A model generated the notes under the pieces. That model made no database searches, was not told where the DNA came from, and saw only the letters and a list, made by a program, of their open reading frames with translations. A stretch of 64,000 bases of DNA from Achromobacter spanius (GTDB lineage: Bacteria > Pseudomonadota > Gammaproteobacteria > Burkholderiales > Burkholderiaceae_B): contig NZ_CP121261.1 in the NCBI RefSeq assembly GCF_029637605.1, forward strand, positions 3,286,001 to 3,350,000. The letters run 5' to 3'. Of the stretch, positions 53,961-62,931 are shown in pieces. Position 1 is the first letter of the stretch. Every line of letters begins with the position of its first letter. A program made the translations under genes and the position numbers.

Positions 53961-55439
53961 TCAGTCATTGACGACATCCGGCGCATCCACGTGGATGCAG
54001 ACATTGGTGAGTTCGGAGTAGAAATTCAACGAGTGCAGCCCGCCTTCGCGGCCAATGCCGGACAGACCGCTACCGCCAAACGGTGTGCGCAGGTCGCGCA
54101 GGAACCAGGCATTGACCCAGGCAATGCCAACGTTCATGGACTGCGCAACGCGGTGCGCCTTGTTCACGTTGCTGGTCCAGATCGTCGCTGCCAGGCCATA
54201 CGGCGTGGCGTTGGCACGGCGGATGACTTCCGCTTCGGTGTCAAAAGGCGTGATGTGGCCGATGGGGCCGAAAATCTCTTCCGACACGCAGCGCGCGTCA
54301 TCGGCCAAGCCGGCGATCAAGGTGGGTTCAACCCAAAAGCCGCCATCCAACGCATTGCCGAAGCTGGGCGTGCCGCCACCCACGATGAACTGCGCGCCTT
54401 CTTCTCGCGCCAGCGCGTAGTAGCTAAGCACCTTGTCACGATGCGCCGCTGAAATCACAGGCCCCATGTCCGTAGCCGCGTCGGTGGGATCGCCCAGCTT
54501 GATGCGTTTGGCGCGCTCGGCCAGCGCGGCCACGAAGCGGTCGTAGATGGGCCGTTCAACAAAAATTCTTTCGGAGCACAGGCACACCTGGCCGCTGTTC
54601 AGGAACGCCGCGCGCGTCATCCCTTCCACGGTTTTTTCGAAATCGCAGTCGGCGAAGATAATGGCCGCGTTCTTTCCGCCCAGCTCGAACGACACCGGCT
54701 TCACGCCGTCGGCGGCGGCGTGCATGATGGCCGTGCCGGTCTTCGATTCACCAGTAAAGGTGATGGCGCTGATGTCCGGATGCTTGGTGATGAACTCCCC
54801 GGCCGAGTTTGGGCCAAAGCCGTGCACCAGGTTGAACACGCCGTCAGGCAGCCCGACGGACTGCATTACCTCGGCAAGCAGCGTGGCCGTGCCCGGCGTT
54901 TCTTCCGATGGCTTGGCGACCACGGCATTGCCGCACGCAAGCGCGGGCGCGACTTTCCAACTGAACAGAAGCAGAGGCAGATTCCACGGCGAAATGATGC
55001 CGACCACGCCCAAGGGCTTTCTGACGGCGTAGTTGATGGCGTGGGCGCCATCGGCCAGCTCGGTGCGAAACGTTTCCAGCGGCGCCGTCTTCAGGATGTC
55101 CGCAAAGATGCGGAAATTCGCCGCGCCGCGCGGGATATCCAGCTTGGACGCCAGCGTCACCGGTTTGCCCGTATCGCTGACCTCTGCCTCCAGGAAGTCG
55201 TCCGCGCGCCGATCGATCTCGTCGGCGATGCGGTAGAGCATGTCGGCCCGGTCGGCAACCGAAGTCGCGCCCCAGCCGCGCACCGCCCGGTGGCCCGCGG
55301 CGATGGCCTCGTCGACCATTGCCTGAGTGGCCTCGTGCACGTCTGCAAAGCGGACGCCGGTTGCCGGGTTGATGCCGGCAAACCGCTTCTCGCTATCGAC
55401 AAACCGGCCATTGATGAAATTTCTGTACTGCTTGAACAC
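53961..55439 (-). CDS. amnC: 2-aminomuconate 6-semialdehyde dehydrogenase (ALDH family), GTG start
   Basis: This 492-residue NAD-dependent aldehyde dehydrogenase has GTG 55439 with AAGGAG five bases before it. Motifs in order are [21 protein letters not shown], the Glu in [17 protein letters not shown], catalytic Cys286 in [13 protein letters not shown], and [13 protein letters not shown]. It resembles 2-hydroxymuconic and 2-aminomuconic semialdehyde dehydrogenases in length and in [30 protein letters not shown]. Between the dioxygenase and deaminase genes, oxidation of 2-aminomuconate semialdehyde is the expected role. Confidence 0.88.
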   Translation of the reverse strand: MFKQYRNFINGRFVDSEKRFAGINPATGVRFADVHEATQAMVDEAIAAGHRAVRGWGATSVADRADMLYRIADEIDRRADDFLEAEVSDTGKPVTLASKLDIPRGAANFRIFADILKTAPLETFRTELADGAHAINYAVRKPLGVVGIISPWNLPLLLFSWKVAPALACGNAVVAKPSEETPGTATLLAEVMQSVGLPDGVFNLVHGFGPNSAGEFITKHPDISAITFTGESKTGTAIMHAAADGVKPVSFELGGKNAAIIFADCDFEKTVEGMTRAAFLNSGQVCLCSERIFVERPIYDRFVAALAERAKRIKLGDPTDAATDMGPVISAAHRDKVLSYYALAREEGAQFIVGGGTPSFGNALDGGFWVEPTLIAGLADDARCVSEEIFGPIGHITPFDTEAEVIRRANATPYGLAATIWTSNVNKAHRVAQSMNVGIAWVNAWFLRDLRTPFGGSGLSGIGREGGLHSLNFYSELTNVCIHVDAPDVVND

Positions 55440-55490
55440 GACTGCTCCTTGGCAAGGTCGGGCCCGCTAGGCAAGCCCTATTGATAGGCG

Positions 55491-56303
55491 CTACTGGAGC
55501 TTGAACTCCACGACGGCGCCGCCGCTGCCATACAGCGGCGCGTACGCATGCACGATGGCCTGCTTGAAATTCCCACCCATCGCGCCAAGCAGCCAATGGA
55601 ATTGCTTCAGCCCCATGTCCGGATGCGCTTCCTTGGCATAGTCGGGAAGGCTTGCGCGCAGCGCTTGCACATCCCCGCTTTCCATCAGGGCGAGCAAACG
55701 CCGGTTCCAGGTGTCATCAGCTTCCGAAAGAATGTGGTCTTCCTGAAGGTTGATGTTGTCGCGGAACATGCTGTTGGACAGACCACCGATGCCGACCACC
55801 GCCACACGCTTGTCCTGCAAGGCGGACGCGGCGATGGCGCCAAGTTGCTCGGTCTGCTCGGCGCTGTGATAAAGATTGTTTGCCGCGATGACGACCGGCA
55901 GCGACGATGAACCGAAGTTCATCAGCGTGGTCGCCGTGATCGTGCCCGTGTCGATCGGGAACTGGTCGTAGTCGACGCCTCGCGTCTTGATGCCTGCGTC
56001 GTTGCAGGCTTGGACACAGCGATGCGCCAGGGCTGAATCCGAATGAATGTCGAACGGCTGCTCGCCGAACTCATGCCAGTTTTCGTCGACATGCAGTCCG
56101 GTACTGCGTGCCCGCGTGATCCACAACTGGTCCAGCACGGCAAACCATTGCGTGGAATAGACCAGCACGCAATCAGGTTTGGACTCGGCCAGCGATTTCC
56201 CGGCCTGCGCCAAGGCGTCTCGCAGGCGGCCCCACGGCGCAATGTCGGGACGCAACTGCGGCAGCGGACTGCCGGGTACAAGAAACGCGGATACGATGCT
56301 CAT
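55491..56303 (-). CDS. amnA: 2-aminophenol 1,6-dioxygenase alpha (non-catalytic) subunit
   Basis: This 270-residue protein has the LigB-type extradiol dioxygenase fold. The opening MSIVSAFLVPGSPLPQL, VYSTQWFAVLDQLWITRAR and the FPIDTGTITATTLM stretch match AmnA-type alpha subunits. The position that holds an iron-ligand His in the beta subunit (PHPP) reads PGSP here, so this subunit cannot build the same iron site, as known for alpha subunits. A GGGG run precedes ATG 56303. It pairs with the beta subunit encoded 38 bases upstream to cleave the 2-aminophenol ring. Confidence 0.9.
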   Translation of the reverse strand: MSIVSAFLVPGSPLPQLRPDIAPWGRLRDALAQAGKSLAESKPDCVLVYSTQWFAVLDQLWITRARSTGLHVDENWHEFGEQPFDIHSDSALAHRCVQACNDAGIKTRGVDYDQFPIDTGTITATTLMNFGSSSLPVVIAANNLYHSAEQTEQLGAIAASALQDKRVAVVGIGGLSNSMFRDNINLQEDHILSEADDTWNRRLLALMESGDVQALRASLPDYAKEAHPDMGLKQFHWLLGAMGGNFKQAIVHAYAPLYGSGGAVVEFKLQ

Positions 56304-56341
56304 GATTTTTCCCCTTTCCTTTTTCCTTCCAAGCCGCGCGA

Positions 56342-57328
<987 letters not shown>

Positions 57329-57335
57329 TTATTGG

Positions 57336-57349
57336 ACGTATGCGTACTA
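57336..57349. promoter_or_regulatory. Operator-like site at the amnB promoter
   Basis: ACGTATGCGTACTA on the + strand. It agrees at 11 of 14 positions with the reverse complement of 57441-57454 near the marR promoter. The core GTATGCGTAC is semi-palindromic (GTA-N4-TAC). It overlaps the -10 box of amnB, as expected for repression by the MarR protein. Confidence 0.6.
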
Positions 57350-57373
57350 TATTAGGGCGGAGCAACAAGCCAA
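57346..57373 (-). promoter_or_regulatory. Promoter of the amn operon
   Basis: On the minus strand TTGGCT (57373-57368) and TATAGT (57351-57346) are separated by 16 bases and point to amnB. The leader to the ATG would be about 75 bases. The operator-like sequence at 57336-57349 overlaps the -10. Confidence 0.6.
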
Positions 57374-57424
57374 TGAACGGGGAATAACCCTATAAATTCA
57401 TATTGCACGCGGTAAAAGTACTTA

Positions 57425-57453
57425 TTGAAAACCTCTTATCTTGTACGTATACA
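57425..57453 (+). promoter_or_regulatory. Promoter of the marR gene
   Basis: TTGAAA (57425-57430), a 17-base spacer and TATACA (57448-57453) on the + strand. The -10 lies inside the operator-like site at 57441-57454, so autorepression is expected. Confidence 0.65.
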
Positions 57454-57454
57454 T
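57441..57454. promoter_or_regulatory. Operator-like site at the marR promoter
   Basis: TTGTACGTATACAT contains GTACGTATAC, a GTA-N4-TAC semi-palindrome. On the minus strand it matches the site at the amnB promoter at 11 of 14 positions. It covers the -10 box of marR. Confidence 0.6.
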
Positions 57455-57519
57455 GCTATTGTAACTACGCGGGGTCCCATCTTAATATTTCCAATCAACC
57501 GTAGAACTCTCCGATCACA

Positions 57520-58050
57520 ATGGCCCGTTCACCTTCCTCCAAGACCGCCCCATCCCCGGTTTCGTCCTCACCCGCCGCGGCGGAAGTCGACGCACTGCTG
57601 CGGAATTTCCGGCTTGAAGATGTGCCGTCGCATCTCTTGCGACGCGCTCACTTCAAGGCCGAGGAAATCTTCGCTACGACGTTTTCAGGCGAAGGCGTGA
57701 CGCCCAGACAGAAAGCCGCCTTGGTCCTGCTTTACCAAGAGCCGGGGCTTAGCCAAAATGCCTTGGCGGAACGCTTGGCGATGGACCGCAACACGGTCGC
57801 CGAAATGGTAAGACGCATGCATGGCGGCGGGCTGATCGAGCGCAGGCCGTCTCCGACGGATGCCCGGGCTTACCAGCTGTACGTGGCGCCGGCCGGGCTG
57901 GACCTGCTAGGTAGAGTGATGCCGCGCGATGTGGTGGTGGAAGACCAACTGCTGGCTCGCCTGCCCGAGGAATACCGGGGCCTGTTCGTCAAATGCCTGC
58001 GCCTGATCGCCGAGTACGACAATGAGGCGGACGCGCCCACACCTGATTGA
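57520..58050 (+). CDS. MarR family regulator of the amn operon
   Basis: This 176-residue winged-helix regulator has a low-complexity N-terminus of about 22 residues. Helix-turn-helix and wing follow in LSQNALAERLAMDRNTVAEMVRRMHGGGLIERRPSPTDARAYQLYVAPAG, with the conserved D-x-R of the MarR wing. Dimerisation helices flank it (LRRAHFKAEEIFATTF and EYRGLFVKCLRLIAEYDNE). It is divergent from amnB; both promoters overlap related sites, so it probably represses its own gene and the operon until 2-aminophenol or a precursor binds. Confidence 0.92.
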   Translation: MARSPSSKTAPSPVSSSPAAAEVDALLRNFRLEDVPSHLLRRAHFKAEEIFATTFSGEGVTPRQKAALVLLYQEPGLSQNALAERLAMDRNTVAEMVRRMHGGGLIERRPSPTDARAYQLYVAPAGLDLLGRVMPRDVVVEDQLLARLPEEYRGLFVKCLRLIAEYDNEADAPTPD

Positions 58051-58103
58051 CGGTTGAACACCGGGCGTGCGCCCGCCCGTATGGCATGACGCGGCGCACT
58101 TCA

Positions 58104-58154
58104 GGGCGGGCAACTGACAAGGGCGGGCAATTGACAAGAGCGGGCAATTGACGC
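58104..58154. repeat. Three 17-bp tandem repeats
   Basis: Three consecutive copies of GGGCGGGCAAYTGACAA (third copy diverges at its ends) lie between the marR stop and the MFS gene. They contain CAATTGAC-like segments. They may be a small minisatellite or clustered protein-binding sites before the MFS gene. Confidence 0.75.
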
Positions 58155-58291
58155 TTTGCTTTCAGCCGGCCGACAGCCGGACGCGGGCCGCTGCCGCTAC
58201 ACTCTCGGGATCCCGCGCCGATGGCCGCCGGACCGGCCCCGCGCGCATAGGTGTGGCGGTCGGCAGGCGGCCTTGCTCTCATCGTCCCGTC

Positions 58292-59473
58292 ATGTCGCAA
58301 CCTAATTCGTTCAATCTCAGGCAGATCGCCGTGCCGGCGTTCGGCCCGTCGCTGCTGTACGGCATCAGCAATGGCGCCATCCTTCCCGTCATCGCGCTCA
58401 CCGCGCGCGACCAGGGCGCATCGGTAGCCACCGCCGGGCTGATCGCCGCCCTGATCGGGATCGGCTCGCTGCTCTGCAATATCCCGTCCGCGCTGATCAC
58501 CGAGCGCTTCGGCGAGAAGCGCGCCATGGCCGGCGCCGCCCTGTTGAGCATGATCGGCCTGCTGCTCGTCATCACCGTTCCCAAGCTCTGGGTGCTGGCG
58601 TTGGCCATGCTGATGCAGGGGTGCGCGCAGTCGGTATTTCAACTGGCGCGCCAGAGCTACATGATCGAGGTCGTGCCGATAACGTACCGGGCACGCGCCC
58701 TGTCCACGCTGGGCGGCACGACGCGCATCGGCACCTTCATCGGCCCCTTCGCGGGCGCGGCGCTCATCCATTTCGTGGGGCTGGAAGGTGCGTACTGGAT
58801 TGCCATCTGCGCCATGTTCGGCGCGGGATTCATCGCCATCAAGGCGCCAGACATCGAGCCCTCGGGCGGCAAGAAGGCGGGGGCTCCGCGCGCCCGCATC
58901 GGCGAGGTCGCGCGAGACCATCGCGGCGTGTACGCCACGCTGGGCGTGGGCGTGATGCTGATCAGCGCTCTGCGCGCGTCGCGCCAGGTGGTGATTCCGC
59001 TGTGGGCGGATCATCTGGGCCTGGACGCCACCACCACGTCACTCGTCTACGGGCTGGTGGCCGCGGTCGACATGTCGGTGTTCTATCCGGCGGGCAAGGT
59101 CATGGACCAGCGCGGCCGCCTGTGGGTGGCGCTGCCCTGCACGCTGCTGATGGGCTTGAGCCTGATGGCGATTCCGCTGACCAGCGGCGTCACGAGCTTC
59201 ATCCTGGTATCGGCGCTGCTGGGCTTTGGCAACGGCATCGGTTCCGGCATCGTGATGACGCTGGGCGCCGACGCCGCGCCCCCAGGCGCCCGCACGCAGT
59301 TCCTGGGCATCTGGCGCTTCATGGCTGACCTGGGCGCAAGCGGCGGGCCGGTGGCGTTGTCGGTGCTGACCGCCCTGGTGTCGCTGGGCGGCGCATCGTT
59401 CGGCGTGGGTACGCTGGGCCTGGTGGCGGCCGGCGTGTTCTGGCGCTGGCTGCCCGGGCGCGCGCAGACTTAG
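58292..59473 (+). CDS. MFS transporter
   Basis: This 393-residue 12-segment major facilitator protein starts at ATG 58292 (MSQPNSFNLRQIAVPAFGPSLLYGISNGAILPVIAL); upstream codons in frame from 58148 have no coding character and run through the 17-base repeats. ITERFGEKRAMAG holds the A-motif after segment 2, and YRARALSTLGGTTRIGTFIGPFAGAALI fits segment 5. It is convergent with the Bug gene, from which a 14-base hairpin separates it. Its position downstream of marR in the same direction allows co-regulation, but the 241-base gap argues for its own promoter. Confidence 0.88.
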   Translation: MSQPNSFNLRQIAVPAFGPSLLYGISNGAILPVIALTARDQGASVATAGLIAALIGIGSLLCNIPSALITERFGEKRAMAGAALLSMIGLLLVITVPKLWVLALAMLMQGCAQSVFQLARQSYMIEVVPITYRARALSTLGGTTRIGTFIGPFAGAALIHFVGLEGAYWIAICAMFGAGFIAIKAPDIEPSGGKKAGAPRARIGEVARDHRGVYATLGVGVMLISALRASRQVVIPLWADHLGLDATTTSLVYGLVAAVDMSVFYPAGKVMDQRGRLWVALPCTLLMGLSLMAIPLTSGVTSFILVSALLGFGNGIGSGIVMTLGADAAPPGARTQFLGIWRFMADLGASGGPVALSVLTALVSLGGASFGVGTLGLVAAGVFWRWLPGRAQT

Positions 59474-59495
59474 GGCCCGGCTTGCGACGACCTTG

Positions 59496-59529
59496 CCCCT
59501 CAAGCCATCCTTCCTGATGGCTTGAGGGG
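59496..59529. terminator. Bidirectional hairpin between convergent genes
   Basis: Perfect 14-base stem CCCCTCAAGCCATC/GATGGCTTGAGGGG with a 6-base loop. It lies between the stops of the MFS (+) and Bug (-) genes. There is no T-run on either side, but position and strength fit a shared terminator. Confidence 0.7.
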
Positions 59530-59534
59530 GCCCG

Positions 59535-60560
59535 CTATTGCGGTGTTATCTGCGCCGCCTTCACGATATCGCCCCACTTTTGTCCCTCGGACACATTGAA
59601 GCGCGCGAACGTGGCGGGGTCCGAACCCACAGGCTTGGCGCCAAGCGCCGTGTACTGCGTCACGACGTTGGGCTGCTTGAGTGCTCGCGCGGCATGGTCG
59701 GCCAGCTTGGCCACGATTTCTGGCGGCGTGCCCTTGGGTGCCCACAGGCCATACCAGGTGCTGATATCAAACCCCGGAAAGCCGGAGTCCGCCATGGTCG
59801 GCACGCCGGGAAGCTCATCCACCCGGCGCGCCGTCGTAACCGCCACCGCGCGCAGCTTTCCGGACTTGATGAACGGCATGGCCGAAGGCATCGAGTCGAA
59901 CATCAGCTGGATCTGTCCGCCCACCAGATCCGTCAATGCCGGCGCGCTGCCCTTGTAGGGCACGTGCTGCATCGTCAGGCCGGAGCGCACCTTGAACGAC
60001 TCTCCCGCAAGCTGCTGCGCCGATGCAGACCCCGCCGATCCGAAATTAAGCGGCTGCGTCTTGCCCTGCGCGATCAATTCCTTAACGGTACGAACCTTGC
60101 CCGTTTGCGGCACCACCAGCACCAACGGCACGTCGGCCAACTGAGTGATGGGCGCGAAATCCTTGAAGGCGTCGTAGCGCATGGACTTGTAGATATACGG
60201 ATTGATCACGTGCAAGGATGCGTTGGCCAGGAAGGTATAGCCATCCGGCGCGGCACGCGCCACGAGATCCGCGCCGATCATTCCGCTTGCGCCCGGCCTG
60301 TTGTCAACGATGATGTTCTGGCCAATGGTCTTGGACATTTCCGCGGCCACCAGGCGCGCCACGATATCCGTCGGGCCGCCCGGCGGATACGGGACGACCA
60401 TGGTGATGGGCTTGGTCGGAAACGCAGCGTCCGCGGCCAGCGAGGTCAATGGGCCTGTGGCCAGCCCCAAGGCCAGCGCGGCGGCGGCCAGTTGCGGGAT
60501 GGGTAGTGCTACGCGGGAGCGGCTCGCCCTGCGGGCGAGTCGGGCAGTGATGGCATGCAT
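59535..60560 (-). CDS. Bug/TctC-type periplasmic solute receptor
   Basis: This 341-residue receptor has a long signal peptide cut near residue 44 (SLAAD before AAFPTKP). Landmarks are PYPPGGPTDIVAR, VDNRPGASGMIG and RAAPDGYTFLANAS. GGAGA lies ahead of ATG 60560. The start lies 52 bases inside the end of the quinone oxidoreductase gene on the same strand in another frame, so translation is probably coupled. As third gene of a CaiB-oxidoreductase-receptor operon it may import the acid that the CoA transferase activates. Confidence 0.92.
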   Translation of the reverse strand: MHAITARLARRASRSRVALPIPQLAAAALALGLATGPLTSLAADAAFPTKPITMVVPYPPGGPTDIVARLVAAEMSKTIGQNIIVDNRPGASGMIGADLVARAAPDGYTFLANASLHVINPYIYKSMRYDAFKDFAPITQLADVPLVLVVPQTGKVRTVKELIAQGKTQPLNFGSAGSASAQQLAGESFKVRSGLTMQHVPYKGSAPALTDLVGGQIQLMFDSMPSAMPFIKSGKLRAVAVTTARRVDELPGVPTMADSGFPGFDISTWYGLWAPKGTPPEIVAKLADHAARALKQPNVVTQYTALGAKPVGSDPATFARFNVSEGQKWGDIVKAAQITPQ

Positions 60561-61573
60561 GGGTTTGTCTCCGTCGTTATTGTGATCGCCACCTTGCCGA
60601 CGACTTGTCGGCTTTCCAGGGCGGCGAGTGCTGCGGCAAGACCGGTGATCGGATAGACCGCCGTTACAGCTGGCCGGATCCGCTTGCTGCGGGCCCAGTC
60701 AAACAAAGTGGACATCGTGCGCTGCATGGCGGGCGCGTGGACGATGCGTTCGTCAGCGGGCGTCCAGCCTATGTAGCGGCCAAAGAAAAACCCATGCAGG
60801 GCAATGTTCTTCACAAGCAGCAGGTTCAGTGGCACGTCGGGAACTCGGCCGCTGGCGAAGCCTACCGAGACCATCCGCGCATTGGCCGCCGCCGCGCGCA
60901 CGCTGCGCTCGAAGGCGTCGCCCCCCACGGCATCCAGCACCACGTCGGCGCCACGTCCGCCGCTTGCCGCCTTGACCGCCTGCACCATGTTTTCGTCGGC
61001 AGCGAACGCATGCGCGGCGCCCGCCGCCAGCGCGGCCTGGCGCTTGGCATCCGAGCTGGCGCAGGCCAGCACCGTGGCGCCCAGCGACGACGCAATCTCC
61101 ACCGCCGCCAAGCCGACGCCAGACCCGGCCCCCAACACCAGCACCGTGTCGCCAGGCTGCATGGCGGCACGCCACAGCAAGGCGCACCAGGCCGTTCCGT
61201 AGGAAATGGGAATGGGCAGCGCGGACAGCAGCGGCAAGTCGTCGGGCACGGGATAGACGGTGTGCTCGGGCAAGGTCAGGCGTTCCGCATAACAGCCCCA
61301 GCGCGACAGCGCCACCACCTTGTCGCCCGGCTTCAGGCGCGTGACTTCCGCCCCGCAAGCAATGACACGCCCGGCCGCTTCGGTGCCCGGCGCGAATGGC
61401 AGGGGCGGCCGGCTTTGATAGCGCCCTTCGATCAACAGCTTGGTTGCGTGGCTGACGCTTGCGACTTCCACGGCAATCGTGACGTCGTGGGGGCCAGGGG
61501 CCGGAGCGTCCGGCATGTCTCCCGGCAAGACGTCTTCAACCGGACCATGGCGTTGGCAGATCAGCGCGCGCAT
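60509..61573 (-). CDS. Quinone oxidoreductase-like zinc-free MDR protein
   Basis: This 354-residue NAD(P)H-dependent medium-chain reductase is of the zinc-free quinone oxidoreductase/crotonyl-CoA reductase-like group. It shows PPLPFAPGTEAAGRVIACGAEVTRLKPGDKV, then WCALLWRAAMQPGDTVLVLGAGSGVGLAAVEIASSLGATVLA (Rossmann fold) and GGRGADVVLDAVGG. It ends GKVAITITTETNPC, plus about 15 extra residues that overlap the Bug start. ATG 61573 shares its A with the CaiB stop (TGATG). In this operon it may reduce an enoyl-CoA or quinone-type intermediate. Confidence 0.88.
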   Translation of the reverse strand: MRALICQRHGPVEDVLPGDMPDAPAPGPHDVTIAVEVASVSHATKLLIEGRYQSRPPLPFAPGTEAAGRVIACGAEVTRLKPGDKVVALSRWGCYAERLTLPEHTVYPVPDDLPLLSALPIPISYGTAWCALLWRAAMQPGDTVLVLGAGSGVGLAAVEIASSLGATVLACASSDAKRQAALAAGAAHAFAADENMVQAVKAASGGRGADVVLDAVGGDAFERSVRAAAANARMVSVGFASGRVPDVPLNLLLVKNIALHGFFFGRYIGWTPADERIVHAPAMQRTMSTLFDWARSKRIRPAVTAVYPITGLAAALAALESRQVVGKVAITITTETNPCMPSLPDSPAGRAAPA

Positions 61574-62844
61574 CAGCAGCCCTCCTGCGCAGATGGCGCT
61601 TGGCGCAACACACCCATGTCCAGCATGGACTGAATATCTGACGGCGCTACCCCCCACTCCGTCAGCACGGCAACCGTATGCTGGCCGATCTCGGGCGCGG
61701 CTTGCAACGGCCGGCGCGCAGCCGCGCCTGGCACGCGTGCGAACGGCAGTGGCCCACCGCCGGGCTGCGACAGCGGCTCCAACAGGCCGATATGCGCGGC
61801 CTGCGGGTGCGCGGCCAAACTGTCGTAGTCCCTGACCCGCGCATGCAGCACGTCTTCGCGCGTGAAGCTCGCGACCCAGTGCGCGGCAGGCTGCGTCGCA
61901 AGTTGCACGGCCAGTTCGCGATGCAGTCGTTCGCGCTGCGCCATGCGACCTTCGTTGCTGGACAGCGCCGGGTCGGCCAGCCAGTCGGTGCGCTCCAGCG
62001 CACGGCAAAGCCGCGCGAACTGGTCGTTGTTCAGCGCCAGGACCGACAGGCTTGCGTCCGCCGTACTGAACACGCCGTTGGGCGCGCTGACCGCGCCCGT
62101 CGCGCGTGACCCCGCCATGCCGTACGCAAGAATGTCGTTGACCTGCAATGCGGCGCAGGCCTGGAACAGGCTCAGTTGCACGTGCTGGCCGCGGCCCTCG
62201 CGCGCCTGCTGATACAGCGCGGCGCTGGTGGCCTGCACGGCATACAGCGCCGTGGCAATGTCGGCCATCAGCAGGCCGATCCGGCGCGGCTCGCCCTCGG
62301 GCGTCTGGTTCGCGAACATCAGCCCGCTGTCGGCCTGCATCACCGAGTCCGACGCTGGTGCGTTCGAGCTGGGGCCATCCGGCCCGTAGCCGCTGATGGA
62401 CACGTACACCAGGCCCGGGCAGCGCTCTGCCAGACTGTCGTAGCCCACCCCCATGCGTTCGGCGACGCCGGGGCGGAAATTCTGGATCAACACGTCGGCG
62501 CGTTGTGCCATCTGCGCCAGCAGGGCTTTGCCCCGAGGCTGGCGGGCATCCACGCATACGCCGCGCTTGCCCACGTTGTAGGCAATCGACAGCGCGCTCT
62601 GGCCGTCGCGCACGACACCGACATGGCGGCCCCAATCGCCGTCCGGCGGCTCCACCTTCACGACATCCGCGCCTTGCTGCCAGAGAATTTGGGCGCAGTA
62701 AGGGCCGGCGATTCCTTGGCTGAGGTCGAGTACGCGCAGGCCGGAATATGGGCCTGAATGCGGGCCTGAGTGCGGGCCTGAATGCGGGGCTGAATGCGAG
62801 TCTGACTGCGGGCCGGATGTAGGGTCGATCGGCGTGGTTGGCAT
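61573..62844 (-). CDS. CaiB/BaiF family CoA transferase
   Basis: This 423-residue family III CoA transferase opens LRVLDLSQGIAGPYCAQILWQQGADVVKVEPPDGDWGR, followed by LSIAYNVGKRGVCVDARQPRGKALL and IQNFRPGVAERMGVGYDSLAERCPGLVYVSISGYG. Asp in VMQADSGLMFANQ fits the catalytic-Asp region. ATG 62844 is used; a further ATG at 62904 would invade the divergent promoter. Residues 6-31 are a repeated (SGPH)n-like stretch coded by a 12-base tandem array, not part of the fold. It would move CoA between an acyl-CoA donor and a carboxylic acid. First gene of the operon opposite a LysR regulator. Confidence 0.88.
   Translation of the reverse strand: MPTTPIDPTSGPQSDSHSAPHSGPHSGPHSGPYSGLRVLDLSQGIAGPYCAQILWQQGADVVKVEPPDGDWGRHVGVVRDGQSALSIAYNVGKRGVCVDARQPRGKALLAQMAQRADVLIQNFRPGVAERMGVGYDSLAERCPGLVYVSISGYGPDGPSSNAPASDSVMQADSGLMFANQTPEGEPRRIGLLMADIATALYAVQATSAALYQQAREGRGQHVQLSLFQACAALQVNDILAYGMAGSRATGAVSAPNGVFSTADASLSVLALNNDQFARLCRALERTDWLADPALSSNEGRMAQRERLHRELAVQLATQPAAHWVASFTREDVLHARVRDYDSLAAHPQAAHIGLLEPLSQPGGGPLPFARVPGAAARRPLQAAPEIGQHTVAVLTEWGVAPSDIQSMLDMGVLRQAPSAQEGC
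62739..62822. repeat. 12-bp tandem repeats in the 5' end of the CoA transferase gene
   Basis: Seven 12-base units related to GGCCTGAATGCG lie side by side. Read on the minus strand they give Ser-Gly-Pro-His-like tetrapeptides. Three units (62751-62786) are almost identical. Copy-number change would keep the frame. Confidence 0.88.
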
Positions 62845-62896
62845 GGGTGGGATAAAGGCAAGGACAATGCGGTCGATGCTAGACTCGCCAGCATCA

Positions 62897-62912
62897 TTGG
62901 ACAATCCACCAA
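62897..62912. promoter_or_regulatory. TTGG-N8-CCAA site in the caiB-lysR divergent region
   Basis: Inverted repeat TTGG/CCAA with an 8-base spacer, 20 bases upstream of the lysR start and 53 from the CaiB start. Size and place fit a LysR recognition site; the arms are short, so the call is tentative. Confidence 0.35.
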
Positions 62913-62931
62913 CTTGTTCCTTGAATGGTGA

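Noticed and set aside
61574..62635. Upstream extension of the quinone oxidoreductase frame to 62635
   Set aside because: It overlaps the whole CoA transferase gene and is Arg/Gly-rich without domain; the true start is ATG 61573.
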